Assembly (NCBI GenBank): GCA_963457665.1
Contig: OY735207.1
Span: forward strand, 45,349,679-45,413,678
Source of the DNA: Thysanoteuthis rhombus
Taxonomy: Eukaryota; Mollusca; Cephalopoda; Oegopsida; Thysanoteuthidae
Direction: 5' to 3'
Length of the DNA: 64,000 nucleotides
A program made the position numbers and the translations under genes. Of the stretch, positions 13,181-26,769 are shown piece after piece. Positions within the stretch are counted from its first letter, which is position 1. Each line of letters opens with the position of its first letter. The notes under the pieces were generated by a model. That model did no database searches, was not told the origin of the DNA, and saw only the letters and a list, made by a program, of their open reading frames with translations.

Positions 13181-14077
13181 CATACATACATTTATGTAAG
13201 ATATCTTTGTTACATAAATAAACAGGTTTTAGGTCATTAACTAGTTACTAACACTGGATGTTTCCCATTATTTTATCAGTATTGAGTCAATATTGAATCT
13301 CTCCAAGTAGATATTACTTCTTTAATCACAATTCTCATTGTTACTTTGAGTAATCTCAGCTGCCTATTGTTTCTCTTATCAAAATTGTATTCAATAATAG
13401 ATGTAGCATGATGTTATTCTTGGCAGACAAGTGTTGATCACTTTATGACAAACCCAGTTTAGATTTTCATCCATTTCATTTTAAAAGATTTCCACAGTTC
13501 TCTCGAAAAGGTTTGCCAATCTCATTGTAAAGGCTTTTTGGGTAATCCATAAAAAATGCATTTGTAGAGAATAATCTTCCTTACATTCATTTTCCAAGAC
13601 CACACGTTAAGAAACCATACCTACCATACTTACCTGCTTTGTAAGACAAAAAAACAAAAAAACCCATTTGTATGTAATCAATATTTGATTGAAAAAGAAA
13701 AAGAGATAATTGAACAAAATGTCACAATATTTCTCGATCAAATAGTGATTACATTATGTTTATCATTCTGAGTAACTTTCATTTTTCACAACATATTATA
13801 CCAGAGACAATTTTAGATTTGCCTTCACCAAGTTTCTATGATGACTTCTCATGTCATCCAATAAGTATGCATTTGTTAAAAAATCAGTTCTTGTCAAATT
13901 CTTCCTTGTCTTTTCTGCACAAGGTTAAAAAATTTCTACTATAGAAACATCAGTTCAACAATTTTGTTTTGTGGCTATGCAGAAGATTCTATTTCCAACT
14001 TTACTTTGCATCCTTTGTGATGGAAATGCATCACTGGGTTCCTCTGAATAAGATTTCATTCCTCAAACCATCTATAA
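13181..14077. other. AT-rich DNA, no supported gene
   Basis: This lies downstream of the minus-strand ORF that ends at 14,078 and could hold its 3' untranslated sequence, though no convincing polyadenylation arrangement was pinned down. A 62-codon plus frame at 13,756-13,944 has no recognisable content. Confidence 0.45.
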
Positions 14078-14412
14078 TTAAGCCAGAAATGCAATAACTT
14101 CCATTATATACCTCGACAGAAATGGGCTTCTTTTTTGTGGAAATTCTCTCGACGCTTCAAACAATTCGTTAAAGAATTTTGCACAATCAGCCAATTGTTT
14201 CAAATTTTGTGAAGAAACACGCGACACATACTTTTCTATGAAAACACAGTTCCTAGTACGAATGCTATTGAACAATTTTAAGACATCTTGAGAGGGGTGG
14301 ATATCATCTAATAAGTATATGTCGAGAGAAGGTAAAAAAAAACTTGACATGAATGTCGAATAACGATAGCGTAATATCTTTCGTTAGGCGTGTCTACTGC
14401 TGCTTCTGCCAT
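14078..14412 (-). CDS. Unknown small protein or exon, possible frameshift at T run
   Basis: A 90-codon minus-strand frame (ATG at 14,350, stop at 14,078) has balanced composition with charged helical stretches (for example FIEKYV, LKQLADCAKFFNELFE) and looks more protein-like than other ORFs in the unique regions. An upstream ATG at 14,412 opens a second frame starting MAEAAVDTPNERYY. The two frames are offset by one base and meet at a nine-T run (minus strand, just after 14,347). One extra T would join them into a frame of about 110 codons, so a homopolymer sequencing error or an inactivating indel is possible. I do not recognise the family. The start lies only about 40 bp from the first 29-bp repeat of block A. 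An isolated exon, a decayed gene and a chance ORF all remain possible. Confidence 0.35.
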
Positions 14413-14489
14413 ATTTCACAAAATGGATTTTTGCCATGCAGATACTCATAGATGGACAAATGCTTGCTTTGGCCTAGAAATGAATGTCA

Positions 14490-14780
14490 ACTTCGGTACT
14501 GTCTGGGGATGAATGCCTGTTCTGGTACTGCCTGGGGACGAATGCCTGCTCCGGTATTGCCTGGGGACGAATGCCTGCTTCGGTATACTGCCTGGGGACA
14601 AATGCCTGCTTCGGTATACTGCCTGGGGACGAATGCCTGCTTCGGTATACTGCCTGGGGACGAATGCCTGCTTCGGTATACTGCCTGGGGACGAATGCCT
14701 GCTTCGGTATACTGCCTGGGGACGAATGCCTGCTTCGGTATTGCTTCAGGATGAATGCCTGCTACGGTATTGCCTCAACA
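14490..14780. repeat. 31-bp variant sub-array of block A
   Basis: About nine units carry a TA insertion, GGTATACTGCC where neighbours have GGTACTGCC, making most units 31 bp. The units are nearly identical, so this variant amplified recently compared with the array edge. Confidence 0.85.
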
Positions 14781-15049
14781 TGGATGACTGCTTTGGTACT
14801 GCCTGGAAATGGATGACAGCTTCAGTATTGCTTACACATGGATGTCTGCCGCCGTACTATCTGATCATGAATGTTTCCTGCTGCTGTAATATCTATTGAT
14901 GAATGCCATCTACTTTACTACCGGTTAATGGTAGTCTACTGCTGTACTATCAGGCAATGAATGACTGTATCTGGGTATATCTGGAAATAAATGTTTGCCG
15001 CTGTACTATCTGAAAATACAAGTCTGCCGCTGTAGAATGCCTGCTTCAG

Positions 15050-15475
15050 TATTGCCTAGAAATGAATGTCAGCTTTGGTACTGCCTGGGGACAAATGCCT
15101 GCTCTGGGACTGCCTGGGGACGAATGCCTGCTCTGGTACTGCCTGGGGACGAATGCCTGCTCTGGTACTGCCTGGGGACGAATGCCTGCTCTGGTACTGC
15201 CTGGGGACGAATGCCTGCTCTGGTACTGCCTGGGGACGAATGCCTGATCTGGTACTGCCTGGGGACGAATGCCTGCTCTGGTACTGCCTGGGGACGAATG
15301 CCTGCTCTGGTACTGCCTGGGGACGAATGCCTGCTCTGGTACTTCCTGGGACGAATGCCTGCTCTGGTACTTCCTGGGACGAATGCCTGCTCTGGTACTG
15401 CCTGGGGACGAATGCCTGTTCTGGTACTGCCTGGGGACAAATGCCTGCACTGGTACTGCATGGGAATGGATGACT
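15050..15475. repeat. Homogeneous 29-bp core (CCTGGGGACGAATGCC type)
   Basis: About 14 near-identical units with core TACTGCCTGGGGACGAATGC. Two units near 15,340-15,380 have lost two bases, so the frame shifts. Frames of 130-168 codons are open on both strands and in several registers at once, which marks them as repeat artefacts. Confidence 0.9.
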
Positions 15476-15562
15476 GTTTTGTTACCGCCTGGAAATGAAT
15501 AGCTGCTTCGGTACTGCCTGCAAAAGAATGCCTGCTTTGGTACTACCTGCAAAAGAAAGCCT

Positions 15563-15911
15563 GCTTCGGTACTGCCTGCAAAAGACTGCCAGCTCTGGTA
15601 CTGCCTGGAGATGAATGCCTACTCTGGTACTGCTTGAAGACGAATGCCTACTCTGGTACAGCCTGGGGACAAATGACTGCTTTGGTACCGCCTGGAAATG
15701 AATAGCTGCTTTGGTACTACCTGCAAAAGAAAGCCTGCTTCGGTACTGCCTGCAAAAGACTGCCAGCTCTGGTACTGCCTGGAGATGAATGCCTACTCTG
15801 GTACTGCTTGAAGACGAATGCCTACTCTGGTACAGCCTGGGGACAAATGACTGCTTTGGTACCGCCTGGAAATGAATAGCTGCTTCGGTACTACCTGCAA
15901 AAGAAAGCCTG
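15563..15911. repeat. 174-bp tandem duplication inside block A
   Basis: The segment starting CTTCGGTACTGCCTGCAAAA at 15,563 recurs at 15,737 with almost no change. The offset is 174 bp, exactly six 29-bp units. It is a small higher-order repeat built from six distinguishable monomers. Confidence 0.85.
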
Positions 15912-16599
15912 CTCTGGTACTACCTGCAAAAGAAAGCCTGCTTCAGTACAACCTGCAAAAGAAAGCCTACTTCGGTACTGCCTGGGGACAAATGCCTGCT
16001 TTGGTGCTACCTGAAAATGGATGACTGCTTCGGTACTGCCTGGAAATGGATGACAGCTTCAGTATTGCCTTAACATAAATGTCTGCCGCTGTATTATCTA
16101 TTGATAAATGTCATCTACTACCAGGTAATGGGTGTCTGCTGCTGTACTATTGGCTATTGGACTGTATCTAGGTATATCTGGAAATGCATGTCTGCCGCTG
16201 TACACTCTGGAAATACAAGTCTGCCACTGTACTCTCTGGAAATACAAGTCTGCCGCTGTACTCTCTGGAAATACAAGTCTGCCACTTTAGAATGCCTGCT
16301 TCGGTACTGCATAGAAATGAATGTCAGCTTCAGTACTGCCTGGGGATGAATGCCTGCTCTGGTACTACGAGGGGACGAATGCCTGCTTTGGTATACTGCC
16401 TGCAAAAAGATGACTGCTTCGGTACTACCTGCAAAAGAATACCTGATTTGGTACAGCCTGGAAATGAACGCCTGCTTTGGTACTGCCTTGGGACGAATGC
16501 CTGCTTCGGTATTGCCTCAATATTGAAGACTGCTTTGGTACTGCCGGGAAATGGATAACTGCTTTGGTACTGCCTCCACATGGATGTCTGCCGCTGTAT

Positions 16600-19500
16600 G
16601 ATCTGGTCATAAATGTCTGCTGCTGTATTATCTAGTGATGAATGTCTTCTGCTGCAGTACTATCTGATGATGAATGTCATCTACTTTACTACCGGGTAAT
16701 GAATGTCTATTGCTATAATATCTGGCAATGAATGACTGTATCTGGGTATATCTGGAAATACAAGTCTGCCGCTGTACTCTCTGGAAATAAAAGTCTGCCA
16801 CTGAAAAATGACTGCCTGGTGATGAATGTCTATCTGTGTACTATCTGGTCATGAACGTCCTCAAATACCTGGTGATGAATGTCTGCTTACTATCTAGTGA
16901 TGTATGGCTATATAAGGTGATGAATGTCTACTGCTGTAATGTCTGCTGTCATACAATCTGGTCACGAATGACTGTATCTGCAGATGAATCTTTATACATG
17001 GGGAATAATGTCTGCTGCAGTACATCTTGTGATGAACGTCACCTGTGGGATATATCTGTTGCCGTACTATCTGGTAATTAATGTCCGTTGCTGCACTATC
17101 TGGTAATTAACACCTGCCACTGTACTCTCTGGAGATGAATGTCTGCCGCAGTACTATCTGGTCATGAAATGTCTGCCCCTGTACTATACTCCATTATTAA
17201 CTGTATCTGGGGATGAATGTTCAGACATGGGGAAGAATATCTGCTGTCGAATATCTCTTGCTGCACTATCTAGTATGAATGTTTCCCCGCTGTACTATCC
17301 GGTGATGAATGTCTGCCACCATACTTTCTGGCGATGAATTTTTACTGCTATATTACCTCGAAGTCTGTAGCTGTACTATATGGAAATAAACATCTGTTGC
17401 TGAACCATCTGGGAATGAATGTCTGCTGCAGCACTGTATGGTCATGAGTGTCTCCTGTTGTAACATCTGGTGATGAATGTTTCTGGATGGATCTGGTTGA
17501 GAATGATTGACGCAACACTGGTCACGAACGTCTATATATGGGGGAAAATATCTGTTGCTGTACTGCTAGCCATGAATGTCTCTGCTGTACTGTCCGGCAA
17601 TGAATGTCTGCCACTATACTATGTGGTGATGAATGTCTGTTGCTCGACAATCTGGCAATAAATGTCTGTTACTCGCAACGAGTGTCTGCTGCTGTACTAC
17701 GTGCCAATGAATGACTGTATATGGATAAAAATATCTATGTATGAAAAAATGTTTGCAGCAGTATTATATGGCAATACATGTCTGCAACCATGCTGTCTTC
17801 AGATGAATGTTTGCTTCTGTACTCTCTGGCGACGAGTGTCTGCTGCTGGACTATCTAGTGATGGATGTCTGCGGCTGTATTACCTGGGAATAAATCTTTG
17901 TCGCTGTACTATCGGGTGATGAATGTCTATATTAAAGAAAAATATTTGCAGTGGTATTATAAGATGATACAGGTTTGCTGCCGTACTGCTTTGAAATGAA
18001 TGTCTGCTGATGTACTATCCACGAATGAACATCTACTGCTGTATAATCTGGTAATTAATGTCTGTTGTTGTACTATCTGGTACTGAATGTCTATTGCTGT
18101 ATGATATGGTCATTAATATTTGCTGATGTACTATCTGGCAACGAATGTCTTTTACTGGGCAATCCGGCATTGAATATCAGTTACTGGACAATCAGGTGAT
18201 AAACACCTGTTGCTCTACTATCTGGCGATGAGCGCCTGCTGCAATGAAATCTTGTAATAAATCTTCGTTGCAGTACTATCTGGTGATGAATGTCCATTGC
18301 TGTACTATGTTTCAATGAATGACTGTATCTGGAGATGAATGTCTATACATGAGAAAAATGTTTCAGACGGTATTATATGGCAATACGTGTTCGCTGCCAT
18401 ACTATCTTGAGATGAATGTCTGCTGATGTACTATCCAGGAATGAATATTTACTGCTGTATAATCTGGTAAGTAATGTCTGTCGCTGATCTATCTAGTAAT
18501 CAATGTCTACCGCTGTATTATCTGGTCAAGATTATTCACTGATGTACTATCTGGCAATGAGTGTCTGCAACCGTACTATACGGTGATGAATGTCTGTTGC
18601 TGAACCATCTGGGAATGAGTGTCTGTTACTAGACAATTTGGCATTGAATATCAGTTACTGGACAATCTGGTGATAAACGCCTGTTGCTTTACTAGCTGGC
18701 AATGAGCGCCTGCTGCAATACAATCTTGTAAATAATGTTTGTTGCTGTACTATCTGGTAATAATAGTCTGTCGCTGTATTATCTGATAATGTCCATTGCT
18801 CCACTATCTGGTGATTAATGTCAGTTGCTGTACCATCTGGCGATGAATGTCTGTTGCTGTATTATCTGGTCATGAGGGTATATTCATAAAAAAACGTTCG
18901 CAGTGCTATCTATCATATGATGATACATGTCTCTACTCTCTGGCAATGAGTGACTGCTTCTGTACTCTCCGGGAATGGATGTCTGTTGCTGTACTCTCTG
19001 GTGATGAATGTCTATATATGAGGAAAATGTTTCAGTTGGTATTTTTTGGCGATGAATGTTTACTGCCATACTTCCTTGAGATGAATGTCTGGTTCTGTAT
19101 TACCCAGGAATGAATATCAAATTCCTTATAATCTTGTGATTAATGTCTGTTGTTGTACTATCTGGTAATGAATGTTTACTGCTGTATTATATAGTCATGA
19201 ATATTTGCTGATCTACTATCTGGCAACGTGTGTCTGTAGCTGTACTATCTGGTGATGAATGTCTGTTGCAGTACTATACGGTGATGAATGTCCATTGCTG
19301 TACTATATGGTGATGAATGTCTGCTGCTCAACTATCTGGTAATGAATGTCTATTGCTATACTATCTGGTAATAAATGACCATTGCTGTACTATGTTTCAA
19401 TGAATGACTGTATCTGGAGATGAATGTCTATATATGAGAAAAATGTTTCAGACGGTATTATATGGCAATACATGTTCGCTGCCATACTACCTTGAGATGA

Positions 19501-22500
19501 ATGTCTGCTGATGTACTATCCAGGAATGAATATTTACTGCTGTATAATCTGGTAAATAATGTCCGTTTGCTGAACTATCTGGTCATTAATATTCGCTGAT
19601 GTATTATCTGGTAATGAGTGTCTGTTACTGGACAATTTGGCATTGAATATCAGTTACTGAACAATCTGGTGATAAACGCCTGTTGCTCTACTATCTGGCA
19701 ATGAGCGCTTGCTGCAATACAATCTTGTAAATAATGTTTGTTGCTGTACTATCTGGTAATAATAGTCTGTCGCTGTATTATCTGATAATGTCCATAGCTC
19801 CACTATCTGGTGATTTATGTCAGTTGCTGTACCATCTGGCGATGAATGTCTGTTGCTGTATTATCTGGTCATGAGGGTATATTCATGGAAAAACGTTCGC
19901 AGTGCTATTTATTATATGATGATACATGTCTCTCTACTCTCTGGCGATGAGTGTCTGCTTCTGTACTCCCAGGGAATGGAAGTCTGTTGCTATACTATCC
20001 AGTGAAGAATCTATTCATATAAGAAAAATGTTTCAGGCGGTATTATATGGCGATGAATGTTAACTGCCATACTGCCTTACGATGAATGTCTGCTGCTGTA
20101 TTATCCAGGAATGAATATCTTATTCCATATGATCTGGTAATTAATGTCTGTTGTTGTACTATCTGGTACTGAATGTCTACTGCTGTATTATATAGTCATG
20201 AATATTTGCTGATCTACTATTTGGCAACGAATGTCTGCAGCATTACTATGTGATAATGAATGTCTGTTACTGGGCAATCTAGCATTGAATATCAGTTACA
20301 GGACAATCTGGTGATAAACGCCTGTTGCTCTACTATCTGGCAATGAGCTTCTGCTGCAATACTATCTAGTAATAAATGTCCGTAGCTGTACTATCTGGTG
20401 ATGAATGTCTGCTGCTCAACTATCTGGTGATGAATGTCTATTGCTGTACTATCTGGTAATAAATGACCATTGCTGTACTATGTTGCAATGAATGACTGTA
20501 TCTGGAGATGAATGTCTATATATGAGAAAAATGTCTGCAGGGTATTATATGGCAGTACATGTTTGCTGCCATACTATCTTGAGATGAATGTCTGTTGATG
20601 TACTATCCAGGAATGAATATTCACTGCTGTATAATCTGGTAATTAATGTCCATTGCTGAACTATCTAGTAATCAATGTCTACTGCTGTATTATTTGGTCA
20701 AGAAAATTCACTGATGTACTATCTGGCAATGAGTGTCTACAACTATACTATACGGTGTTGAATGTCTGTTGCTATACTATCCAGGAATAAATGTCTGTTG
20801 CTGTACTATCCGGGAATAAATGTCTGTTTCTGTACGATCTGGGAATGAGTGTCTGTTGCTGCACTATCCGGTGATGATTGTCTGTTGCTGCACTGCCCGG
20901 GAATGAGTGTCTGTTGCTGTACTGCCCGGGAATGAGTGTCTGTTGCTGTACTGCCCGGGAATGAGTGTCTGTTGCTGTACTGCCTGGAAATGAGTGTCTG
21001 TTGCTGTACTATCTGGTATTTATAGTCTGTTGCTGCATTATCTGATGATGAATGTTCATTGCTCCACTATCTGGTGATTAATATCAGTTGCCGTACAATC
21101 TGGTGATGAATGTCTGTTGCTGTATTATCTCGTCATGAATGTAAGTTCATGAGAAAACATATTCAGCGCTATTATATGGCGATACATGTCTCTCTACTCT
21201 CTGGCGATGAGTGTCTGCTTCTGTACTCCCAGGGAATGGAAGTCTGTTGCTATACTATCCAGTGAAGAATCTATTCATATAAGAAAAATGTTTCAGGCGG
21301 TATTATATGGCGATGAATGTTAACTGCCATACTGCCTTACGATGAATGTCTGCTGCTGTATTATCCAGGAATGAATATCTTATTCCATATGATCTGGTAA
21401 TTAATGTCTGTTGTTGTACTATCTGGTACTGAATGTCTACTGCTGTATTATATAGTCATGAATATTTGCTGATCTACTATTTGGCAACGAATGTCTGCAG
21501 CATTACTATGTGATAATGAATGTCTGTTACTGGGCAATCTAGCATTGAATATCAGTTACAGGACAATCTGGTGATAAACGCCTGTTGCTCTACTATCTGG
21601 CAATGAGCTTCTGCTGCAATACTATCTAGTAATAAATGTCCGTAGCTGTACTATCTGGTGATGAATGTCTGTTGCTCAACTATCTGGTGATGAATGTCTA
21701 TTGCTATACTATCTGGTAATAAATGACCATTGCTGTACTATGTTTCAATGAATGACTGTATCTGGAGATGAATGTCTATATATGAGAAAAATGTTTGCAA
21801 CAGTATTATATGGCAATATATGTTTGCTGCCATGCTATCTTGAGATGAATGTCTCCTGATGTACTATCCGGGAAAGAATATATACTCCTGTATAATCTGG
21901 TTATTAATGTCTGTTGCTGAACTATCTGGTCATTAATATTCGCTGATGTATTATCTGGTAATGAGTGTCTGTTACTGGACAATTTGGCATTGAATATCAG
22001 TTACTGAACAATCTGGTGATAAACGCCTGTTGCTCAACTATCTGGCAATGAGCGCCTGCTGCAATACAATCTTGTAAATAATGTTTGTTGCTGTTCAATC
22101 TGGTGATGAATGTTCATTGCTGTCTTATCTAGTAATAAAAGTTCATAGCTTCACTATCTGGTGATTAATGCCAGTTGTCGTACCATCTGGTGATGAATGT
22201 CTGTTGCTGTATTATCTGGTCATGATTGTATATTCATGAGAAAATGTTTGCAGCGCTTTTATATGGCGATACAAATTTGCTGCTTACTGCTTTGAGATGA
22301 ATGTTTGCTGCTGTACAATCTGGTATTTAATGTCTTTTGCTGTATTATCAGGTAATCAATGTCTACTGCTTTACTTACTGGTCATGAATGTTCGCTGATG
22401 TACTATCTGGCAACGAGTGTCTGTCTCTCTACTCTTTGGCGATGAGTGTCTGCTTCTGTACTCTCTGGGATTGGATGTTTGTTGCTGTATTATCTGGTGA

Positions 22501-24380
22501 TGAATGTCTATATATCAGAAAAATATGGCGATGCATGTTTACTGCCATGAGATGAATGTCTGCTTCTGTATTATCCAGGAATGAATATCTACTTCCATGT
22601 CTGTTGCTGTATTATATGGTCATGAATATTTGATGATGTACTATCTAGTAATGAATGTCTGTTAATGGGCAATCTGGCACTGGATATCAGTTATTAAACA
22701 ATCTGGTGATAAAAGCCAGTTGCTTTACTATCTAGCAATGACCGTCTGCTGCAATACTATCTCATAATTAATGTCTGTTGCTGTACTATCGGGTAATAAA
22801 GGTCTGTTGTTCCACTATCTGGGAATGAATGTCTGTTATTGGACAATCTGCTGATAAACGCCAGTTGCTCTACTATCTGGCAATGAGCATCTGCTGCAAT
22901 ACAATTTTGTAACGAACGTCTGTAGCTGTACTATCTGGGGATGAATGTCTGTTGCCGTAATATCAAGTAATGAGTGTCTGTTGCCGTAATATCTGGTAAT
23001 GAGTGCCTGTTGCTGTACTATCAGGTAATAAATATCCGTTGCTGCATTATCTGATAATAAATGTCGGTTGCTACACCATCTGGTGATCAATGTCAATATA
23101 TGATAAAAATGTTTGCAGCGCTATTATATGGCGATATATATTCGCTGCGTACTATCCAGGAATGTATATTTACTGCCGTATATTCTGGTAAAATTTCCAT
23201 TTCTGCACTATCTGGTAATCAGTGTGTACTGCTGTATTATTTAGTCATGAATATTCACTGATGTATTATCTGCAATGAATGTCTGCTTTTGTACTCTCTC
23301 GCAATGAGTGTCTGTTGCTGTACTATCTGGCAACGAATGTCTTTTGCTGTAATATCTAGTAATAAATGTCTGTTGCTGTATCATCTGGTAATGAAGGTCT
23401 GTACCTGGAAATGAATGTCTATATCTGAGAAAAATGTTTATAGCGGTAACACATAGCAATGCATGTTTGCTCTTGTACTGCATTGAGATGTATGTCTGTT
23501 GCTGTACTATCCAGGATTGAATGTTTGTTGTTGAACTATTTGGTAATAATTATCTACTGCTGTGTAATCTGGTCATGAATGTTCGCTGATGTTCTCTTGG
23601 GACGAGTGTCTGCTTCTGTACTCTCTGGGAATGAATGTCTGTTGCTGTACTATCTGGTGATGAATGTCTGTATCTGGAGATGAATGTCAATATATGAGAA
23701 AAATATTTGTAGCGGTATTATATGGTGATGCATGTTTGCTGCAGTATTGCATTGAGATGAATGTAAGCTGATGTACAATCCGGGAATGAATATCTACTGC
23801 TGTATAATCTGGTAATTGATGTCTGTTTCTTTACTATCTTGTTATCAATGTTTACTGCTGTATTATCTGGTCATGAATGTTCGCTGATTTACTATCTGGC
23901 CACAAGTTTCTGTTTCTGTACTCTCTAGCGATGAAAGTTCATATATGAGAATAATGTTTACAGCAGTATTATATGGCGATGCATGTTTCTTGCTGTATTG
24001 CCTTGAGATGAATGTCTGCTGCTGTACTATGTCGAGATGAATGTCTGTTGCTCAACAATCTGGTCATAGATGTCTGTTAATCCACTATCTGGCGATGAGT
24101 GTCTGCTGCCGTACTCTCGGGTGATGAAAATTTGTTGCCATACTATCTAGTGAGGTATGTTTGTTGCTGTACCATCTGGTAGTGAATGTCTGTTGTTCTA
24201 ACATCTGATGATGAATGCCTATCCCTGAACTATGTGGTAATTAATGTCCGTTGCTGTACTATGTTGCAACAAATGACTGTATCTGGACATGAATGTCTAT
24301 ATATTAGAAAAATGTTTTCAGCCGTACTGCCTTTGCCTTGAGATGAATGTTTACTCCTGTACTCTCTGGCGATGAGTGTC
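16600..24380. repeat. Block A middle part with 1.1-1.26 kb higher-order units
   Basis: Diverged 29-bp monomers are punctuated by a recurring landmark, ATGACTGTATCTGGAGATGA followed by TATATGAGAAAAATGTTT and a GTATTATATGGCGAT segment. The landmark recurs near 18,310, 19,390, 20,480 and 21,740, and in diverged form near 24,260. Spacings of about 1.08, 1.09 and 1.26 kb indicate duplication of blocks of roughly 37-43 monomers. Confidence 0.75.
19905..21790. repeat. Near-identical tandem duplication, 1,260-bp offset
   Basis: Positions 19,921-20,400 and 21,181-21,660 are identical wherever I compared them line by line. Only a few differences appear in the following 120 bp, and then the copies diverge. 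The offset is exactly 1,260 bp. This is much younger than the surrounding monomers, which differ from each other at many positions. A recent unequal crossover or an assembly duplication are both possible. Confidence 0.9.
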
Positions 24381-24387
24381 TGCTTCT

Positions 24388-24962
24388 GTTCTCTCAGGTG
24401 ACGAGTGTCTGCTTCTGTTCCATCAGGTGACGAGTGTCTGCTCCTGTTCTCTCAGGTGACGAGTGTCTGCTCCTGTTCTCTCAGGTGACGAGTGTCTGCT
24501 CCTGTTCTCTCAGGTGACGAGTGTCTGCTCCTGTTCTCTCAGGTGACGAGTGTCTGCTCCTGTTCTCTCAGGTGACGAGTGTCTGCTCCTGTTCTCTCAG
24601 GTGACGAGTGTCTGCTCCTGTTCTCTCAGGTGACGAGTGTCTGCTCCTGTTCCATCAGGTGACGAGTGTCTGCTTCTGTTCCATCAGGTGACGAGTGTCT
24701 GCTTCTGTTCCATCAGGTGACGAGTGTCTGCTCCTGTTCTCTCAGGTGACGAGTGTCTGCTCCTGTTCTCTCAGGTGACGAGTGTCTGCTCCTGTTCTCT
24801 CAGGTGACGAGTGTCTGCTCCTGTTCTCTCAGGTGACGAGTGTCTGCTCCTGTTCCATCAGGTGACGAGTGTCTGCTTCTGTTCCATCAGGTGACGAGTG
24901 TCTGCTCCTGTTCTCTCAGGTGACGAGTGTCTGCTCCTGTTCTCTCAGGTGACGAGTGTCTG
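24388..24962. repeat. Homogeneous 29-bp core with two-variant pattern
   Basis: Twenty units with core CAGGTGACGAGTGTCTGCT differ almost only in whether CTCT or CCAT precedes CAGG, plus a linked TTC/TCC difference. Calling the CTCT type T and the CCAT type C, the order is T, C, seven T, three C, four T, two C, two T. Such variant maps arise by block duplication. No ORF of note is present because one frame contains TGA. Confidence 0.9.
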
Positions 24963-26769
24963 CTGCTATACTATCAGCGATGAATGTGTATATATGAGAA
25001 AATGTTTGCAGCGGTATTATATGGTGATGAATGTCTGCTGATGTACAATCCGGGAAAGAATATCTACTGCTGTTTAATCTGATAAATAATGTCGGTTGCT
25101 GTACTATCAAGTAATCAATGTCTACTGCTGTATTTTCTGGTCATGAATTTTCGCTGAGTGTCTGCTGCTGTACAATCCGGGAATGAATGTCTGATGCTGT
25201 ATTATCTGGTAATAACTGTCCATTGCTGTACCATATAGCGATGAATGACTGTATCTGGAAATGAATGATTATATAAGGGAAAAATGTTTGCCGCTGAATG
25301 ATGGCGATGCATGTTTGCTGGCGCACTGCCTTGAAATGAATATTTGGTGCCATACTATCCGGGAATGAATGTCTGTTGCTGTACTCTCAGGCGATGTGCA
25401 TCAGCTTCTGTCCTCTCTGGCAATGAGTGTCAGTCGCTTGACTACCTTGTGCAGAATGTCTGTTGCTATTTGGTAATGAATATATACTGCTCTATAACCT
25501 GCTCATTCATGTCTGTTGCTAGACAACCTGCCATTGAATGTATGTTGCTGGACAATCTGGTGATAAATGTCTACTGTTGTTCTATCTGGCAATGAATGAC
25601 TGTATATGGGGATGAATATCTATATATGAAAGAATGTTTTCAGCAGAATTATATAATGATGCATATTTGTTGCCGTACTGCCTTGAGATGTATGTCTGGC
25701 GCCAAACTATTAGGTGATGAATGTCTCAACATGGGGAATAATGTTTGGAGGCGTACTATTTGGTGATGACTGTCTGCTGTTGTATTATCTTTTCATGAAA
25801 GTCTGTTACTGTACTATTTGGGCATGAAGGTCTGTTGCTATACTACCTTATCATAAATATCTGCTGCTGCACTATTTGGCAATGAATGTTTACTGCTGTA
25901 CTATCTGGCAATGCATGACTGTATCTGGGGATTAATGTCTATATATGAGAAAGCCGTACTGCATTGAGATGAATGTCTGCCGCTGTACTATCTGGCGATG
26001 AATGTCTGTACATGAGGAATAATGTTCGCAGCCGTACTATCTTGTGATGATTGTCCATTGCTGGACTATTTGGTGATGAATGTCTGATGCTATACTATCT
26101 TGTGATGATTGTCTCCTGTTGTACTATCTGGTCTTGAATGTCTGGGGAAAAACATCAGTTGCTATACTATCCAGTGATGAATGTCTGCCGCTGTATCATC
26201 TGGCAATGAATGTCTGCCGCTGTACTATCTGGAAATGAATGCTTCCTGTTGTACTATCTGGTGATGTTTTGGTGTACTATATGGTAAAGAATGTCTGCAA
26301 CAATACTGGTCATGAATGTATATATATGGGGAATAATATCAGTTACGGCACTATCTTGCAATGAGTGTCTGTTGCTGAATGTCTGTTTACTCTTTGGAAA
26401 TGACTCGAGTACTACTGTCCTATCTGGAGATGAATGTCTGCTGCTGTACAATGTGGAAATACTTGTCTGCCGATGTATTATCTGGTCAAGAATGTTTCCT
26501 GTTGTATTATCTAGAGATGAATGTCTGCTGCTGTACTTCTCTTGCTGTACTATCTGGTGATGGAAGTCTGGCACTGGACTATCCAGTGATGAATGTCTGT
26601 ATCTGGAGATGAATGTCAATATATGAGAAAAAATGTTTGCAGTGGTATTATATGGTGACACGTGTTTCCTGCCATACAGCCTTGAGATGAATGTCTGCTG
26701 GTGTTCTATCTGGGGACGAATATCTGTACTATTTGGTAATGAATATATATTGCTGTATAATCTGCTCAT

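Noticed and set aside
15046..15552. 168-codon minus and 167-codon plus ORFs over the same bases
   Set aside because: Simultaneous long frames on both strands inside a near-perfect 29-bp array; repeat artefact.
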